NCBI RefSeq assembly: GCF_014205135.1
Contig: NZ_JACHMY010000001.1
Span: forward strand, 1,426,001 to 1,490,000
Origin: Kribbella italica
Lineage (GTDB): Bacteria > Actinomycetota > Actinomycetes > Propionibacteriales > Kribbellaceae
Direction: 5' to 3'
DNA length: 64,000 bases
In this document: one piece after another, positions 33,650 to 44,914 of the stretch
Layout: the number at the start of each line of letters is the position of its first letter
Numbering within the stretch: the stretch's first letter is position 1
Translations under genes and position numbers: made by a program
Notes under the pieces: generated by a model
Told to the model about the DNA's origin: nothing
Seen by the model: the letters and a program-made list of their open reading frames with translations, nothing else
Database searches by the model: none

Positions 33650-34174
33650 ATGCCGTTCTGCAACCAGTGCGGGCACGAGAACTCCGAGGGCAGCAGGTTC
33701 TGCTCGCAGTGCGGAACGATGCTCCCTGGCGCGGACCGTCCGGTGCCCGCCCCCGGCGTCACCGACACCGCGATGCTGACGCCGATCAGCGCCGAGCCCG
33801 ACACCGAGCGGATCGAGCTGGCCGGTGAGGGCCTGACCGCCGAGGACGAGGCCGCCGTCGGCGCGCTGCCGGCCGGGTCCGCCCTGCTGATCGTCCAGCG
33901 CGGGCCGAACGCGGGCAGCCGCTTCCTGCTCGACGTCGACGTGGTCACCGCCGGCCGGCACCCCGACAGCGACATCTTCCTGGACGACGTCACGGTCTCG
34001 CGCCGGCACGCGGAGTTCCGCCGCGACCCGGCCGGGGTCAAGGTCCGCGACGTCGGCAGCCTGAACGGCACGTACGTCAACCGCGACCGGATCGACGAGG
34101 TCGCGCTGGCAGGCGGCGACGAGGTCCAGATCGGCAAGTACCGGCTCGTCTACTACGCCAGTGGCCAGGCCTGA
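33650..34174 (+). CDS. garA: GarA/OdhI-like FHA-domain regulator with an N-terminal zinc ribbon
   Basis: 174 residues. The FHA domain (about 75-170) is nearly the GarA sequence: RGPNAGSRFLLD, AGRHPDSDIFLDDVTVSRRH, VGSLNGTYVNR. GarA and OdhI bind 2-oxoglutarate dehydrogenase and glutamate dehydrogenase and are switched by Thr phosphorylation in an N-terminal ETTS motif. That motif is absent here. Instead the N-terminus has a CxxC pair at 4-7 and another at 18-21, a zinc ribbon, followed by a Thr-containing linker (TDTAMLTPI). Regulation by PknB/PknG-type kinases may therefore differ. The gene order around it matches Rv1826-Rv1828. Confidence 0.9.
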   Translation: MPFCNQCGHENSEGSRFCSQCGTMLPGADRPVPAPGVTDTAMLTPISAEPDTERIELAGEGLTAEDEAAVGALPAGSALLIVQRGPNAGSRFLLDVDVVTAGRHPDSDIFLDDVTVSRRHAEFRRDPAGVKVRDVGSLNGTYVNRDRIDEVALAGGDEVQIGKYRLVYYASGQA

Positions 34175-34841
34175 GGCTGACGCCGGAGGAAGCAGCATCG
34201 GAGCGGTGCTGCAGGTCCTGCAGGCCGAGTTTGCCGACGTCACCATCTCCAAGCTCCGCTTCCTCGAGGCCGAGGGACTGGTGACGCCGGCCCGGACGGC
34301 GTCCGGGTACCGGAAGTTCAGTGCGGCCGACATCGAGCGGCTGCGGTACGTGCTGACCGCGCAACGCGACCAGTACCTGCCGCTGAAGGTGATCAAGGAA
34401 CACCTCGGCGCGATGGACCGCGGGCTGCGGCCGACACCGGGCGGCCGTCCGGCGGCGCCTGCCGCGGCCGAGCCGGCCGGGCTGCCGGTGGCCGAGGACT
34501 TCGGTGCCGACCGCACCGAGCTGAAGCTGACCCGTGAGGAGCTGCGGGTCGCGGCGGGGATCACGGCGGAGCTGCTCGAGCAGCTGGAGAGTCATCAGCT
34601 GGTGGTGGCTCGGGGCAACCACTACGACGGCGACGCGATCCTGGTGGCGAAGGCGGCCGCGGAGTTCGGGCGGTACGGCGTGGAGCCGCGGCACCTGAGG
34701 CCGTTCCGGACGGCGGCCGACCGCGAGGTCGGCCTGATCGAACAGGTCGCCGGGCCGCGGCGCGACGACAAGACCCAGGAGCTTGCGGCCCTCGCCGTAC
34801 GGTTGCACGCGGCACTTGTTCGGTCTCGTTTGTCCCGCTGA
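34161..34841 (+). CDS. ftsR: MerR-family regulator, FtsR/Rv1828-like
   Basis: 226 residues. The winged helix begins SIGAVLQVLQAEFADVTISK and continues LRFLEAEGLVTPARTASGYR with the RLRYVLTAQRDQYLPLKVIK helix. An Ala/Pro linker precedes an effector-like C-terminal domain (GVEPRHLRPFRTAADREVGL). In Corynebacterium FtsR activates ftsZ, and Rv1828 occupies this position in mycobacteria. GTG 34161 lies within the end of garA (14-bp overlap), so the two are coupled. Confidence 0.88.
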   Translation: MARPEADAGGSSIGAVLQVLQAEFADVTISKLRFLEAEGLVTPARTASGYRKFSAADIERLRYVLTAQRDQYLPLKVIKEHLGAMDRGLRPTPGGRPAAPAAAEPAGLPVAEDFGADRTELKLTREELRVAAGITAELLEQLESHQLVVARGNHYDGDAILVAKAAAEFGRYGVEPRHLRPFRTAADREVGLIEQVAGPRRDDKTQELAALAVRLHAALVRSRLSR

Positions 34842-34858
34842 GGGGGCGCTGCCTGGCG

Positions 34859-34920
34859 AGGTCGGCGGTGATGCGGCCGTCCAGGTCGGCTGTGGCTGAG
34901 GCCGCTCCGGCCGGAAAGAA
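34859..34920. repeat. dispersed repeat, partner of the block at 2108
   Basis: Reading GGTCGGCGGTGATGCGGCCG and then GGCTGTGGCTGAGGCCGC, this stretch matches 2108-2170 at roughly four of five positions by eye. Both copies start about 20 bp after the stop codon of a rightward regulator gene. It may be a short genus-specific repeat. Confidence 0.5.
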
Positions 34921-34961
34921 CGTGGTGGGGACGCAGGCCCGACCGGCGGGGGACTGGCGGG

Positions 34962-35023
34962 GCGCGGCGGTGGACCGGGGACCGGCCAGACCGGTGGGGG
35001 CGCGGCGGTGGACCGGGGACCGG
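34962..35023. repeat. 24-bp direct repeat before the DUF151 gene
   Basis: GCGCGGCGGTGGACCGG plus GGACCGG occurs at 34962-34985 and identically at 35000-35023, a 38-bp period. It lies 34 bp before the DUF151 start, in a leader with no gene. Role unknown. Confidence 0.75.
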
Positions 35024-35056
35024 CTTGTGTCACCGGTGCGGAGTAGGCTGAGGGAT

Positions 35057-35551
35057 GTGCGCGAAGTCGACGTAATCGGAGTCCGGGTCGAGATGCCCTC
35101 GAGTCAGCCGATCGTGCTGCTCCGGGAGGTCGGCGGTGAGCGGTACCTGCCGATCTGGATCGGCGCGGCCGAGGCCAGCGCGATCGCGTTCGCGCAGCAG
35201 GGGATGGAACCACCGCGTCCACTGACCCACGACATCTTCGCGGAGGTGATCCGGGTGCTGGGGCACACGCTGACCCAGGTCCGGATCGTGAACCTGACCG
35301 ACGGCGTCTTCGAGGCGATCCTGGTCTTCGACGACAAGACCGAGATCTCGGCCCGCCCGTCGGACTCGATCGCGCTCGCGCTGCGGACCGGTACGCCGGT
35401 GTTCTGCGCCGAGGAGATCCTCGCCGAGGCCGGCGTCCCGGTGCCCGAGAGCGAGTCCGACGAGGTCGACGAGGTGGAGGAGGAAGAGGAAGTGGAGCGC
35501 TTCCGCGAGTTCCTCGACCAGATCTCGCCGGAGGACTTCGACAAGTCCTGA
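35057..35551 (+). CDS. bifunctional nuclease family (DUF151) protein
   Basis: 164 residues. The family core is clear: VIGVRVEMPSSQPIVLLREV, RYLPIWIGAAEASAIAFAQQ, RPLTHDIFAEVI, and SARPSDSIALALRTGTPVF. The C-terminus is very acidic (DEVDEVEEEEEVERFREFL). The plant member has DNase/RNase activity, and the bacterial role is unclear; Rv1829 sits at the same place in mycobacteria. I chose GTG 35057 because the protein then begins REVDVIGVRV like its relatives; the frame extends upstream through repeats. Confidence 0.87.
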   Translation: MREVDVIGVRVEMPSSQPIVLLREVGGERYLPIWIGAAEASAIAFAQQGMEPPRPLTHDIFAEVIRVLGHTLTQVRIVNLTDGVFEAILVFDDKTEISARPSDSIALALRTGTPVFCAEEILAEAGVPVPESESDEVDEVEEEEEVERFREFLDQISPEDFDKS

Positions 35552-35652
35552 GCGTGCGTTACGACCGTGTGTTGGGTGTGTCTGGTACAAGGCCGGGTTG
35601 GTAACGATTCGGCCCGGAGCCGCGACACGCTTTCGGCTCGGAGCGGTTGTCG

Positions 35653-35708
35653 TTGACCGGGTCAGGTCGGCGGCTTACCTTGAAGGAGTTGTGAGGAGTT
35701 GTAACTCC
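35653..35708 (+). promoter_or_regulatory. promoter and palindrome upstream of the second MerR gene
   Basis: TTGACC (35653-35658), a 17-bp spacer and TACCTT (35676-35681) form a good housekeeping promoter. Just downstream, GGAGTT-GT-AACTCC (35695-35708) is a perfect palindrome, and GGAGTTGT also occurs 10 bp earlier as a direct repeat. The position between start site and gene suits autoregulation by the MerR product, which is inferred. Confidence 0.5.
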
Positions 35709-35751
35709 ACGGATGTAGTCCGTTCCAGTCAGTACCCAGGGAGGCTCAGGC

Positions 35752-36369
35752 GTGACACGCACCGGCGACACTGATCTGACGGCGCAGTCGGCGTCGGAAG
35801 CACACGCCGACGCGGCTGCCGCAGCGGGGGTGCAGGGCCTGCTCTTCGACGACGACCTGCGCCCGATGCCGGAGGATGTCGGCTTCCGCGGCCCGACGGC
35901 CTGCGCGGCCGCGGGCATCACCTACCGTCAGCTCGACTACTGGGCCCGCACCGGCCTGGTGTCGCCGTCGGTCCGTCCGGCCACCGGCTCGGGCACGCAG
36001 CGGCTCTACGGCTTCCGCGACGTCCTCCTGCTCAAGGTGATCAAGCGTCTGCTCGACGCCGGCATCTCGCTGCAGCAGATCCGGACCGCGATCGCCCACC
36101 TGAGCAAGCGCGGCATCGACGACCTGACCCAGATCACGCTGATGAGTGACGGCGCCTCGGTCTACATGTGCACCTCGCCGGATGAGGTGATCGACCTGCT
36201 GGCCGGCGGCCAGGGAGTCTTCGGCATCGCCCTCGGCGGCGTCTGGCGCGAGGTCGAGGGTTCGCTGTCCGAGCTGCCGACCGAGCGTGCCGACGGCAAC
36301 GACGAGGAGTCCGGCTCGCACGCGAACGACGAGCTCGCCGCTCGCCGCCGCGCCCGGATGACCGGCTGA
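35752..36369 (+). CDS. MerR-family regulator, Rv1830-like
   Basis: 205 residues. The helix-turn-helix is GPTACAAAGITYRQLDYWAR with wing PATGSGTQRLYGF and helix DVLLLKVIKRLLDAGISLQQ. The C-terminal part (DGASVYMCTSPDEVIDLLAG) lacks the metal-binding Cys pattern of classical MerR, so the signal is not obviously a metal. Mycobacterial Rv1830 has the same place and architecture. GTG start behind GGGAGG. Confidence 0.85.
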   Translation: MTRTGDTDLTAQSASEAHADAAAAAGVQGLLFDDDLRPMPEDVGFRGPTACAAAGITYRQLDYWARTGLVSPSVRPATGSGTQRLYGFRDVLLLKVIKRLLDAGISLQQIRTAIAHLSKRGIDDLTQITLMSDGASVYMCTSPDEVIDLLAGGQGVFGIALGGVWREVEGSLSELPTERADGNDEESGSHANDELAARRRARMTG

Positions 36370-36394
36370 TCCCCGAGCTATCCCCAGCAAAACA

Positions 36395-37315
36395 GTGCGC
36401 CCACTCACCGCGGAAACCTTGCGTGGTGTGTGGGCGACTTTGTTGCTGCCCCTCGACGCTGACGACACGATCGACTTCGCCCGCCTGAAGGCCCAGCTCG
36501 ACCACCTGCTCACCAGCGGAGTCCACGGTGTGTACGTGCACGGCACGGCGGGCGAGTTCCAGACCCTGACCGAGGACGAGTACGACCGGATCAACGACCT
36601 CCTCGCCGCGCAGACCGAGCTCCCGTTCCAGCTCGGGGCCAGCCATCCCTCGGCCCAGCTCCAGCTCGATCGCGTACGCCGGGCCGCCGCGCTGCGCCCC
36701 TCGGCGATCCAGGTGATCCTGCCCGACTGGCTGTCGCTGAGTGCCGGCGAGGCGCTGACCTTCCTCGACCGCGTCGCCGAGACGGCGGACGGCGTACCGC
36801 TCGTGCTCTACAACCCGCCGCACGCGAAGACGCAGGTCGGGCCCCGGCAACTCGCCGACCTGGCGCGCGCCGTACCGACGCTGATCGGGCTGAAGAACGC
36901 CGGGGGAGACGCCGCGTGGTTCGGCCAGGCGCGGGAGTCCGGCCTGTCGCTCTTCGTCCCCGGCCATTTCCTGGCGAGCATGACGCCGCTCGGCGCGGAC
37001 GGCAGCTACTCGAACGTCGCCGCGCTCTCGCCGGCCGGTTCCGTCAGGTGGTACGAGCTGATCGAGACCGACCACCAGGCGGCACTCGACGTGGAGCGGC
37101 GGATCGCGGAGTTCTTCGCCGGGCACATCGCGCCACTGCAGGCACGCGGCCTGTCCAACCCCGCGCTCGACAAGTTCCTCGCCGCGGTCGGCGGCTGGGC
37201 CGACGCCGGGACCCGGGTCCGCTGGCCGATGGCGTACGCCGAACCGGACCTGGTCGGACCCGCGCGGGTGACCGCGCGGCGGCTGCTGCCGGAACTCGAC
37301 GAGGGCAACTGGTAA
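36395..37315 (+). CDS. dihydrodipicolinate synthase/N-acetylneuraminate lyase family protein
   Basis: 306 residues, a TIM barrel of the DapA family. It has the GTAGEF loop for substrate carboxylate binding, Y138 in LVLYNPP and the Schiff-base lysine K167 in LIGLKNAGG. Family members carry out pyruvate-dependent aldol chemistry. A housekeeping dapA normally lies elsewhere, and this divergent member could act on a hydroxy-oxo acid. It is inserted between the MerR gene and gcvP, compared with the mycobacterial order. GTG start with a weak ribosome site. Confidence 0.85.
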   Translation: MRPLTAETLRGVWATLLLPLDADDTIDFARLKAQLDHLLTSGVHGVYVHGTAGEFQTLTEDEYDRINDLLAAQTELPFQLGASHPSAQLQLDRVRRAAALRPSAIQVILPDWLSLSAGEALTFLDRVAETADGVPLVLYNPPHAKTQVGPRQLADLARAVPTLIGLKNAGGDAAWFGQARESGLSLFVPGHFLASMTPLGADGSYSNVAALSPAGSVRWYELIETDHQAALDVERRIAEFFAGHIAPLQARGLSNPALDKFLAAVGGWADAGTRVRWPMAYAEPDLVGPARVTARRLLPELDEGNW

Positions 37316-37335
37316 CCTCGGGGTTGCCGTACACA

Positions 37336-37466
37336 GCACTCGGGAGAGTCCCAGGTTCGCCTGGGCGCCGAAGGGGCAATTCCTCCCCGGAACCTCTCAG
37401 GCCCATGGACCGGGTGCCGCAGGCGACTCTGAAGCGCGCTCGCCGCGTGACAGAGGGGGAGGCCAC
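37336..37466 (+). ncRNA. glycine riboswitch controlling gcvP
   Basis: The leader has the conserved blocks CGGGAGAG, GGGCGCCGAAGGGGCAA and CCTCTCAGGC, then GACAGAGGGGGAGG, in the right order for a glycine riboswitch. An extra stem region of about 50 nt (CGACTCTGAAGCGC and neighbours) is inserted before the GACAGAGG block. It may act as a ghost aptamer or expression platform. The family switches glycine-cleavage genes on when glycine is abundant, which fits its place 30-160 nt before gcvP. Confidence 0.9.
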
Positions 37467-37498
37467 CGGCAGACCTGTCAGCAACGGAGCCTCCACTC

Positions 37499-40383
<2,885 letters not shown>

Positions 40384-40387
<4 letters not shown>

Positions 40388-41685
40388 CTCTTCGTTCTGA
40401 CACCGCCGCCGCCTTGTACGCCGAGGTGGCGGCGGCCCAGAGTGAATGGAAGCTGCCGTCGATCACGGCCGGTGTGGTGCGCGACGGTGCGCTGGTGTGG
40501 ACCGGGTCGCGGGGGCAGTTCGCCACGGCCGACGGTGGGTTGCCCGGTCCGGAGCGGCAGTACCGGATCGGGTCGATCACCAAGACGCTGACCGCGGTGC
40601 TGGTGATGCAGTGCCGCGACGACGGGCTGCTCGCCCTGAACGATGCCGTGGGCAAGTACCTGCCGGGGATCGCGTTCGGGGACCTGACGATCCGGCACCT
40701 GCTGTCGCACTCGGGCGGGATGAACGCCGAGCCCGAAGGGCTTTGGTGGGAACGCAATCCGGGAGTGTCGTTCGAGGCGCTGGCCGCGGCGATGGACGAG
40801 TCGCAGGCCGCGGGAGTACCGGATCAGCGGTACCACTACTCGAACCTCGGCTACGGGCTGCTCGGGGAAATCGTCTCGCGGTTGCGGGGTGCTTCCTGGA
40901 TCGAGCTGGTGCGTTCGCGGATCCTGTCGCCGCTGGAGATGCGGCGTACGACGTACTTCCCGGAGGATCCGGCGGCCGAGGGTTTCTCGGTGCATCCGTT
41001 CAGTGGCCGGCTGTCTGAAGAACCGGCGTACGACTCGCTGGCGATGGCTCCAGCCGGGCAGCTGTGGAGCACGATCGAAGACCTGGCGCGGTACGCGTGC
41101 TTCTGGATCGATCCGGTGTCCGAGGTGCTGAGCCGCGAGAGCGTCGAGGAGATGTCGGCGCCCGCGTCGGCCGATCCGCGCGAGGCGCTCAACGCGGCGT
41201 ACGGGCTGGGACTGCGGTTGCAGGCCGACGACCCGTACCTGTTCGCCGGGCACACCGGCTCGATGCCCGGGTTCGTCGCGGGCCTGTTCTTCGACCGGGC
41301 CCGGCGCATCGGCGCCGTCGCGCTCGCCAACGCGACGTACGGCAAGTGCGCCTCGGTCCCGCTCGACCTGATGCGGGCCACGCTGACCCACGAGCCGTGG
41401 CTCCCGCAGGAGTGGGTCCCCGAGCCCGAGCTGCCGCAGGGCGAGGATCTCCTGGGCCACTGGTACTGGGGCAACACCCCCGTCACCATGACGGTCAGCG
41501 GTTGCATCCTCCAGTTGAGCGGCGCTCTCACGTGTCGTTTCTCACCGTTGGGCCCTGACCTCTACCAGGGCCGCGACGGCTACTTCGCGGGCGAGAAACT
41601 GCGCGTGGTCCGCGACGACCACGGCAGCGTCGCCGAGCTGAACATCGCGACGTTCGTCTTGACCCGCGCGCCGTACGGCCGCTGA
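40384..41685 (+). CDS. serine beta-lactamase-family (class C-like) hydrolase
   Basis: 433 residues. Catalytic motifs are S64-I-T-K67 in [16 protein letters not shown] in [12 protein letters not shown], and the HTG equivalent of KTG in [13 protein letters not shown]. No signal peptide is visible, so it is probably a cytoplasmic esterase or peptidase rather than a secreted beta-lactamase. The C-terminal about 90 residues form an extra beta domain ([20 protein letters not shown]) seen in related hydrolases. GTG overlaps the gcvP stop, which suggests co-expression with glycine cleavage; a functional link is unclear. Confidence 0.85.
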
Positions 41686-41686
41686 A

Positions 41687-41743
41687 TTGACATCACCTGC
41701 TGGAGAAGTAGGTTAGGGCTACCTAAGTAAGGGTTGCCTTACT
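41687..41743 (+). promoter_or_regulatory. siderophore operon promoter with two iron boxes
   Basis: TTGACA (41687-41692) and TAGGTT (41709-41714) form the promoter with a 16-bp spacer. GTAGGTTAGGGCTACCTAA (41708-41726) matches the IdeR/DmdR iron-box consensus at about 15 of 19 positions and covers the -10. A second palindrome, AGTAAGG-GTTG-CCTTACT (41726-41743), follows directly. Iron-loaded DmdR/IdeR should repress here. Confidence 0.88.
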
Positions 41744-41768
41744 CAACAACTTTTCCTGGAGTCGCTGG

Positions 41769-43271
41769 ATGTCGCAGCAAGTGGGTCCCGCACCGTTGAG
41801 CTCATCGGTCCGGGCGCCGTACAGCCCGCACGTCGTGCAGTGGCCGTTGGCGTCCACGGTAGTGGATCGGGACCGCGGGCCGTTGCCGGCTGGGTTACCG
41901 GCCGACGTGTTGCGGCGAACGGCGGCGATGCTCGGGGAGCCGCGGGTGCCGTCGACCGGCGTCGGCGAGTCGGCGGCGCTGGATCTGATCGCCGGACTGC
42001 TGGAGCGGGACGGGATCGATCTCAGTCACCCGCACGCGGCGGCGCACCTGCAGCCGCCGGTGCTTCAGGTCGCGGTGGATGCCGATCGGCTGGCCTCGGC
42101 GAGCAACGCGTCCATGGACACCTACGACTCCGGCCCGGCGACGCTGGCGATCGAGCAGTGGGTGGTGCGGGCGCTGGCGGGGATGGCCGGGTTCGGTCCG
42201 GCGGCGGACGGCGTGCTGACACCGGGTGGCTCGATCTCCAACCTGCTCGCGATGCTGATCGCGCGCGACAACGCGGCTGCGGCGGCCGGTCTCGACGTAC
42301 GGCGGAACGGCGTGTACGGGATGCGGCGCCCCGTGGTGCTGTGCTCCGAATTGGCGCACTTCTCGATCCAGCGCGCGTGTGCCGCGCTCGGGTTGGGCGA
42401 GGACGCCGTGATCGCGATCCCGACCGACGGTGACTTCCGCCTGCGCCTGGACGTCCTTGCTGACGAGCTGGCCCGGCCGGGGCGGACGCCGATCGCGGTG
42501 GTCGCCACAGCCGGTACGACGGACTACGGCTCGATCGATCCGATCGAGGGGATCGCGGAGCTCGCCCGTCCGTACGGCGCCTGGGTGCACGCGGACGCGG
42601 CGTACGGGTTCGGTGCCCTGTTCTCCGACCGGCTCGCGCCGCTGCTGGCCGAGCTGCCGGCGGCGGACTCGGTCACACTCGACCTGCACAAGATCGGCTG
42701 GCAGCCGGCCGCGACGAGCATGCTGCTGGTCGCGAACAAGGAACGCTTCTCGGCACTCGGGCGATCGGTCGACTACCTGAACCCGGTCGACGACATCGAC
42801 TCCGGCCTGGACGGTCTGCTCGGGCGGAGTCTACAGACCACGCGCCGCCCCGACGCTGTGAAAGTCGCCACGACGCTGACCGCTTACGGGCGGGCCGGAC
42901 TGGGCAAGATGCTCGACACCTGCCACGAGCTCGCGCACGCCGCCGCGGCCAGGGTCGTTGCCGACAGCAACCTCGAGCTGCTGGCGCCGGTGACCTTGAC
43001 CACGGTGCTGTTCCGGGTCGCCGGGCGGGGCCTGGACGCGGCCGGCGTGGACGCGCTCCAGGGGGAGGTCCGGCGCCGGTTGCTGACGTCGGGACGGGTG
43101 CTGATCGGCCGGACCACCATCCCCGGCGGTGGTGACCGCCCGGCGGCGGTCGCGTTGAAACTGACGCTGCTCAACCCGAACGCCACCGCGCCGGACCTCG
43201 AGGAACTGCTCGACCTGGTCGTGGCCACCGGCCACAAAGTCCGGTCGGCCGGCGGCGAAGGAGCAGCGTGA
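41769..43271 (+). CDS. PLP-dependent decarboxylase starting a hydroxamate siderophore (DesA/RhbB-like)
   Basis: 500 residues of the group II amino-acid decarboxylase family. The PLP lysine is about K308 in LDLHKIGWQPAATSM, the stacking His is in CSELAHFSIQRA, and an Asp-Ala pair is in VHADAAYGFG. It should convert a diamino acid to a diamine. With no diaminobutyrate aminotransferase next to it, lysine to cadaverine (as DesA) is more likely than 2,4-diaminobutyrate to diaminopropane (as RhbB); this is inference. First gene behind the iron boxes; it overlaps the next gene (GTGA). Confidence 0.88.
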   Translation: MSQQVGPAPLSSSVRAPYSPHVVQWPLASTVVDRDRGPLPAGLPADVLRRTAAMLGEPRVPSTGVGESAALDLIAGLLERDGIDLSHPHAAAHLQPPVLQVAVDADRLASASNASMDTYDSGPATLAIEQWVVRALAGMAGFGPAADGVLTPGGSISNLLAMLIARDNAAAAAGLDVRRNGVYGMRRPVVLCSELAHFSIQRACAALGLGEDAVIAIPTDGDFRLRLDVLADELARPGRTPIAVVATAGTTDYGSIDPIEGIAELARPYGAWVHADAAYGFGALFSDRLAPLLAELPAADSVTLDLHKIGWQPAATSMLLVANKERFSALGRSVDYLNPVDDIDSGLDGLLGRSLQTTRRPDAVKVATTLTAYGRAGLGKMLDTCHELAHAAAARVVADSNLELLAPVTLTTVLFRVAGRGLDAAGVDALQGEVRRRLLTSGRVLIGRTTIPGGGDRPAAVALKLTLLNPNATAPDLEELLDLVVATGHKVRSAGGEGAA

Positions 43272-44914
43272 CCCCCACCACCGCAGCAGCTGTCACCACC
43301 CACCTGAACGCCATCCTCAGGTGCTACACGCGAGAGGCCGGGGTGCCGGTCTCACCTGGTCGCCTCAGTTTCTTGGTCGGTGATGCCGAAGTCACCGCCG
43401 AGGTGTTGCATGCTTCGCCGACCGGTCTGCACCTGTTCACGGACGTGCTCGTCGACGGCCAGGTCTCCGCGCCGGAGGAGCTTGTGCGGCTGCTCGCCGT
43501 CGATGCCGACCCCACCGAGGTCGACGACCTGGCCGCGCGCACCGCCGAGTCGGTCCGCAACGTCGCGACGTTCTTCGACGGCCCGGGCGCGGAGGCGCCC
43601 GGCCGCTTCCTCGCCCATGAGCAGGCCCTGCTCGTCGGGCATCAACTCCATCCCGCTCCCAAGAGCCGGGACGGGCTGAGCGGAGCCGAGCTGGCGGCGT
43701 ACTCGCCGGAGCTCGGTGGCCGCTTCGCAGTGCACTGGTTCGAGGTAGACCAGAAGCTGGTCTCCTCGGATCAGGTGGCCGGTGCGCCGTCACTGCAGGG
43801 ACTGGACGCCCCGCAACTGATGGCCGCACTGGCCGGTACGACGCCTGCCGCGGGTGCGGCGCTGATACCGGCGCACCCGTGGCAGGCCGAGTCCCTGCTC
43901 CACCGGCCGCGTGTGGCCGAGCTGATCCGCTCCGGTCGGGTCCGGCCGCTCGGACCGCTCGGCGCGCAGTGGTACCCGACCTCCAGTCTCCGCACGGTGT
44001 ACCACCCGGACCTGCCGGTCATGCTCAAGCTGTCCCTCGGCCTGCGGATCACCAACTCACGCCGCGAGTCCACCCCGACAGAGCTTCGCCGCGGGCTCGA
44101 GATCAACCGCCTGCTCGACGCGGCGTACAACGCCGGTACGGCGACCGCCCACCCCGGCTTCTCGATCGTGCGCGACCCGGCGTGGGTAGCGCTCGACGAG
44201 GGCGGCCCAACGCTCACCGGACTCGACGTAGCTGTCCGGGAGGTCCCCGCTGACGTCGACAGCTACGCCTGTCTCGCCGGACTCGTCGCACCGCGGCTGG
44301 GCGGCGTCAGCCGCCTCAGCGCGCTCCCCGGCGTACTGGAGGATCCGGCTGCTTGGGTGGCGTCGTACGTCGACCACGTGCTCGTCCCGATGCTCTGCCT
44401 GTACGCCGAGACCGGTATCGGCCTGGAGGCGCACCAGCAGAACACGCTGGTCCGGCTCGACGACACCGGACGTGTCAGCGGCGGTGCGTACCGCGACAAC
44501 CAGGGGTACTACCTGGCGTCGTCGTACCTGAAGGGCATGCTCGCGGTGACCGGTCTGCGCGACTCCACGCTGGCTGTGGTCGAGGACGCGATCGTCGACG
44601 ACCGGCTGACCTACTACCTGCTGCACAACCAGGCGCTCGCAGTGGTCGGTGCACTGGGCGTCGACGGGGTAGCGGACGAGCTGGAGCTGCTGGACGTCGT
44701 ACGGGATCGCCTGGCCGACGCGCTGCCGTCGCTGAAGGCTGCTGGACCTGACGGCGACCGGCTGGCTCAGCGCTGGCTCACGGCCGACCAGCTGCCCTGC
44801 AAGGCGAACATGCTGACCCGGCTGAAGGGCATCGACGAGGTGGTCGCACCGCTGGACAACCAGTCGGTCTACCTCGAGATCCCGAACCCCTTGCGGCTGG
44901 GCGCGGCTCGATGA
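43268..44914 (+). CDS. NRPS-independent siderophore synthetase, IucA/IucC family (first copy)
   Basis: 548 residues. NIS-synthetase motifs are VGHQLHPAPKSRDGLSGAEL, LIPAHPWQAESL, WYPTSSLRTVYHP with VMLKLSLGLRITNSRR, and LEAHQQNTLVRLDDTGRV with YRDNQGYY in the FhuF-like C-terminal part. These enzymes adenylate a carboxylate of citrate or a dicarboxylic half-ester and join it to an amine or hydroxylamine. Two different synthetases in one operon usually mean two successive condensations on citrate. GTG overlaps the decarboxylase stop. Confidence 0.9.
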   Translation: MTPTTAAAVTTHLNAILRCYTREAGVPVSPGRLSFLVGDAEVTAEVLHASPTGLHLFTDVLVDGQVSAPEELVRLLAVDADPTEVDDLAARTAESVRNVATFFDGPGAEAPGRFLAHEQALLVGHQLHPAPKSRDGLSGAELAAYSPELGGRFAVHWFEVDQKLVSSDQVAGAPSLQGLDAPQLMAALAGTTPAAGAALIPAHPWQAESLLHRPRVAELIRSGRVRPLGPLGAQWYPTSSLRTVYHPDLPVMLKLSLGLRITNSRRESTPTELRRGLEINRLLDAAYNAGTATAHPGFSIVRDPAWVALDEGGPTLTGLDVAVREVPADVDSYACLAGLVAPRLGGVSRLSALPGVLEDPAAWVASYVDHVLVPMLCLYAETGIGLEAHQQNTLVRLDDTGRVSGGAYRDNQGYYLASSYLKGMLAVTGLRDSTLAVVEDAIVDDRLTYYLLHNQALAVVGALGVDGVADELELLDVVRDRLADALPSLKAAGPDGDRLAQRWLTADQLPCKANMLTRLKGIDEVVAPLDNQSVYLEIPNPLRLGAAR

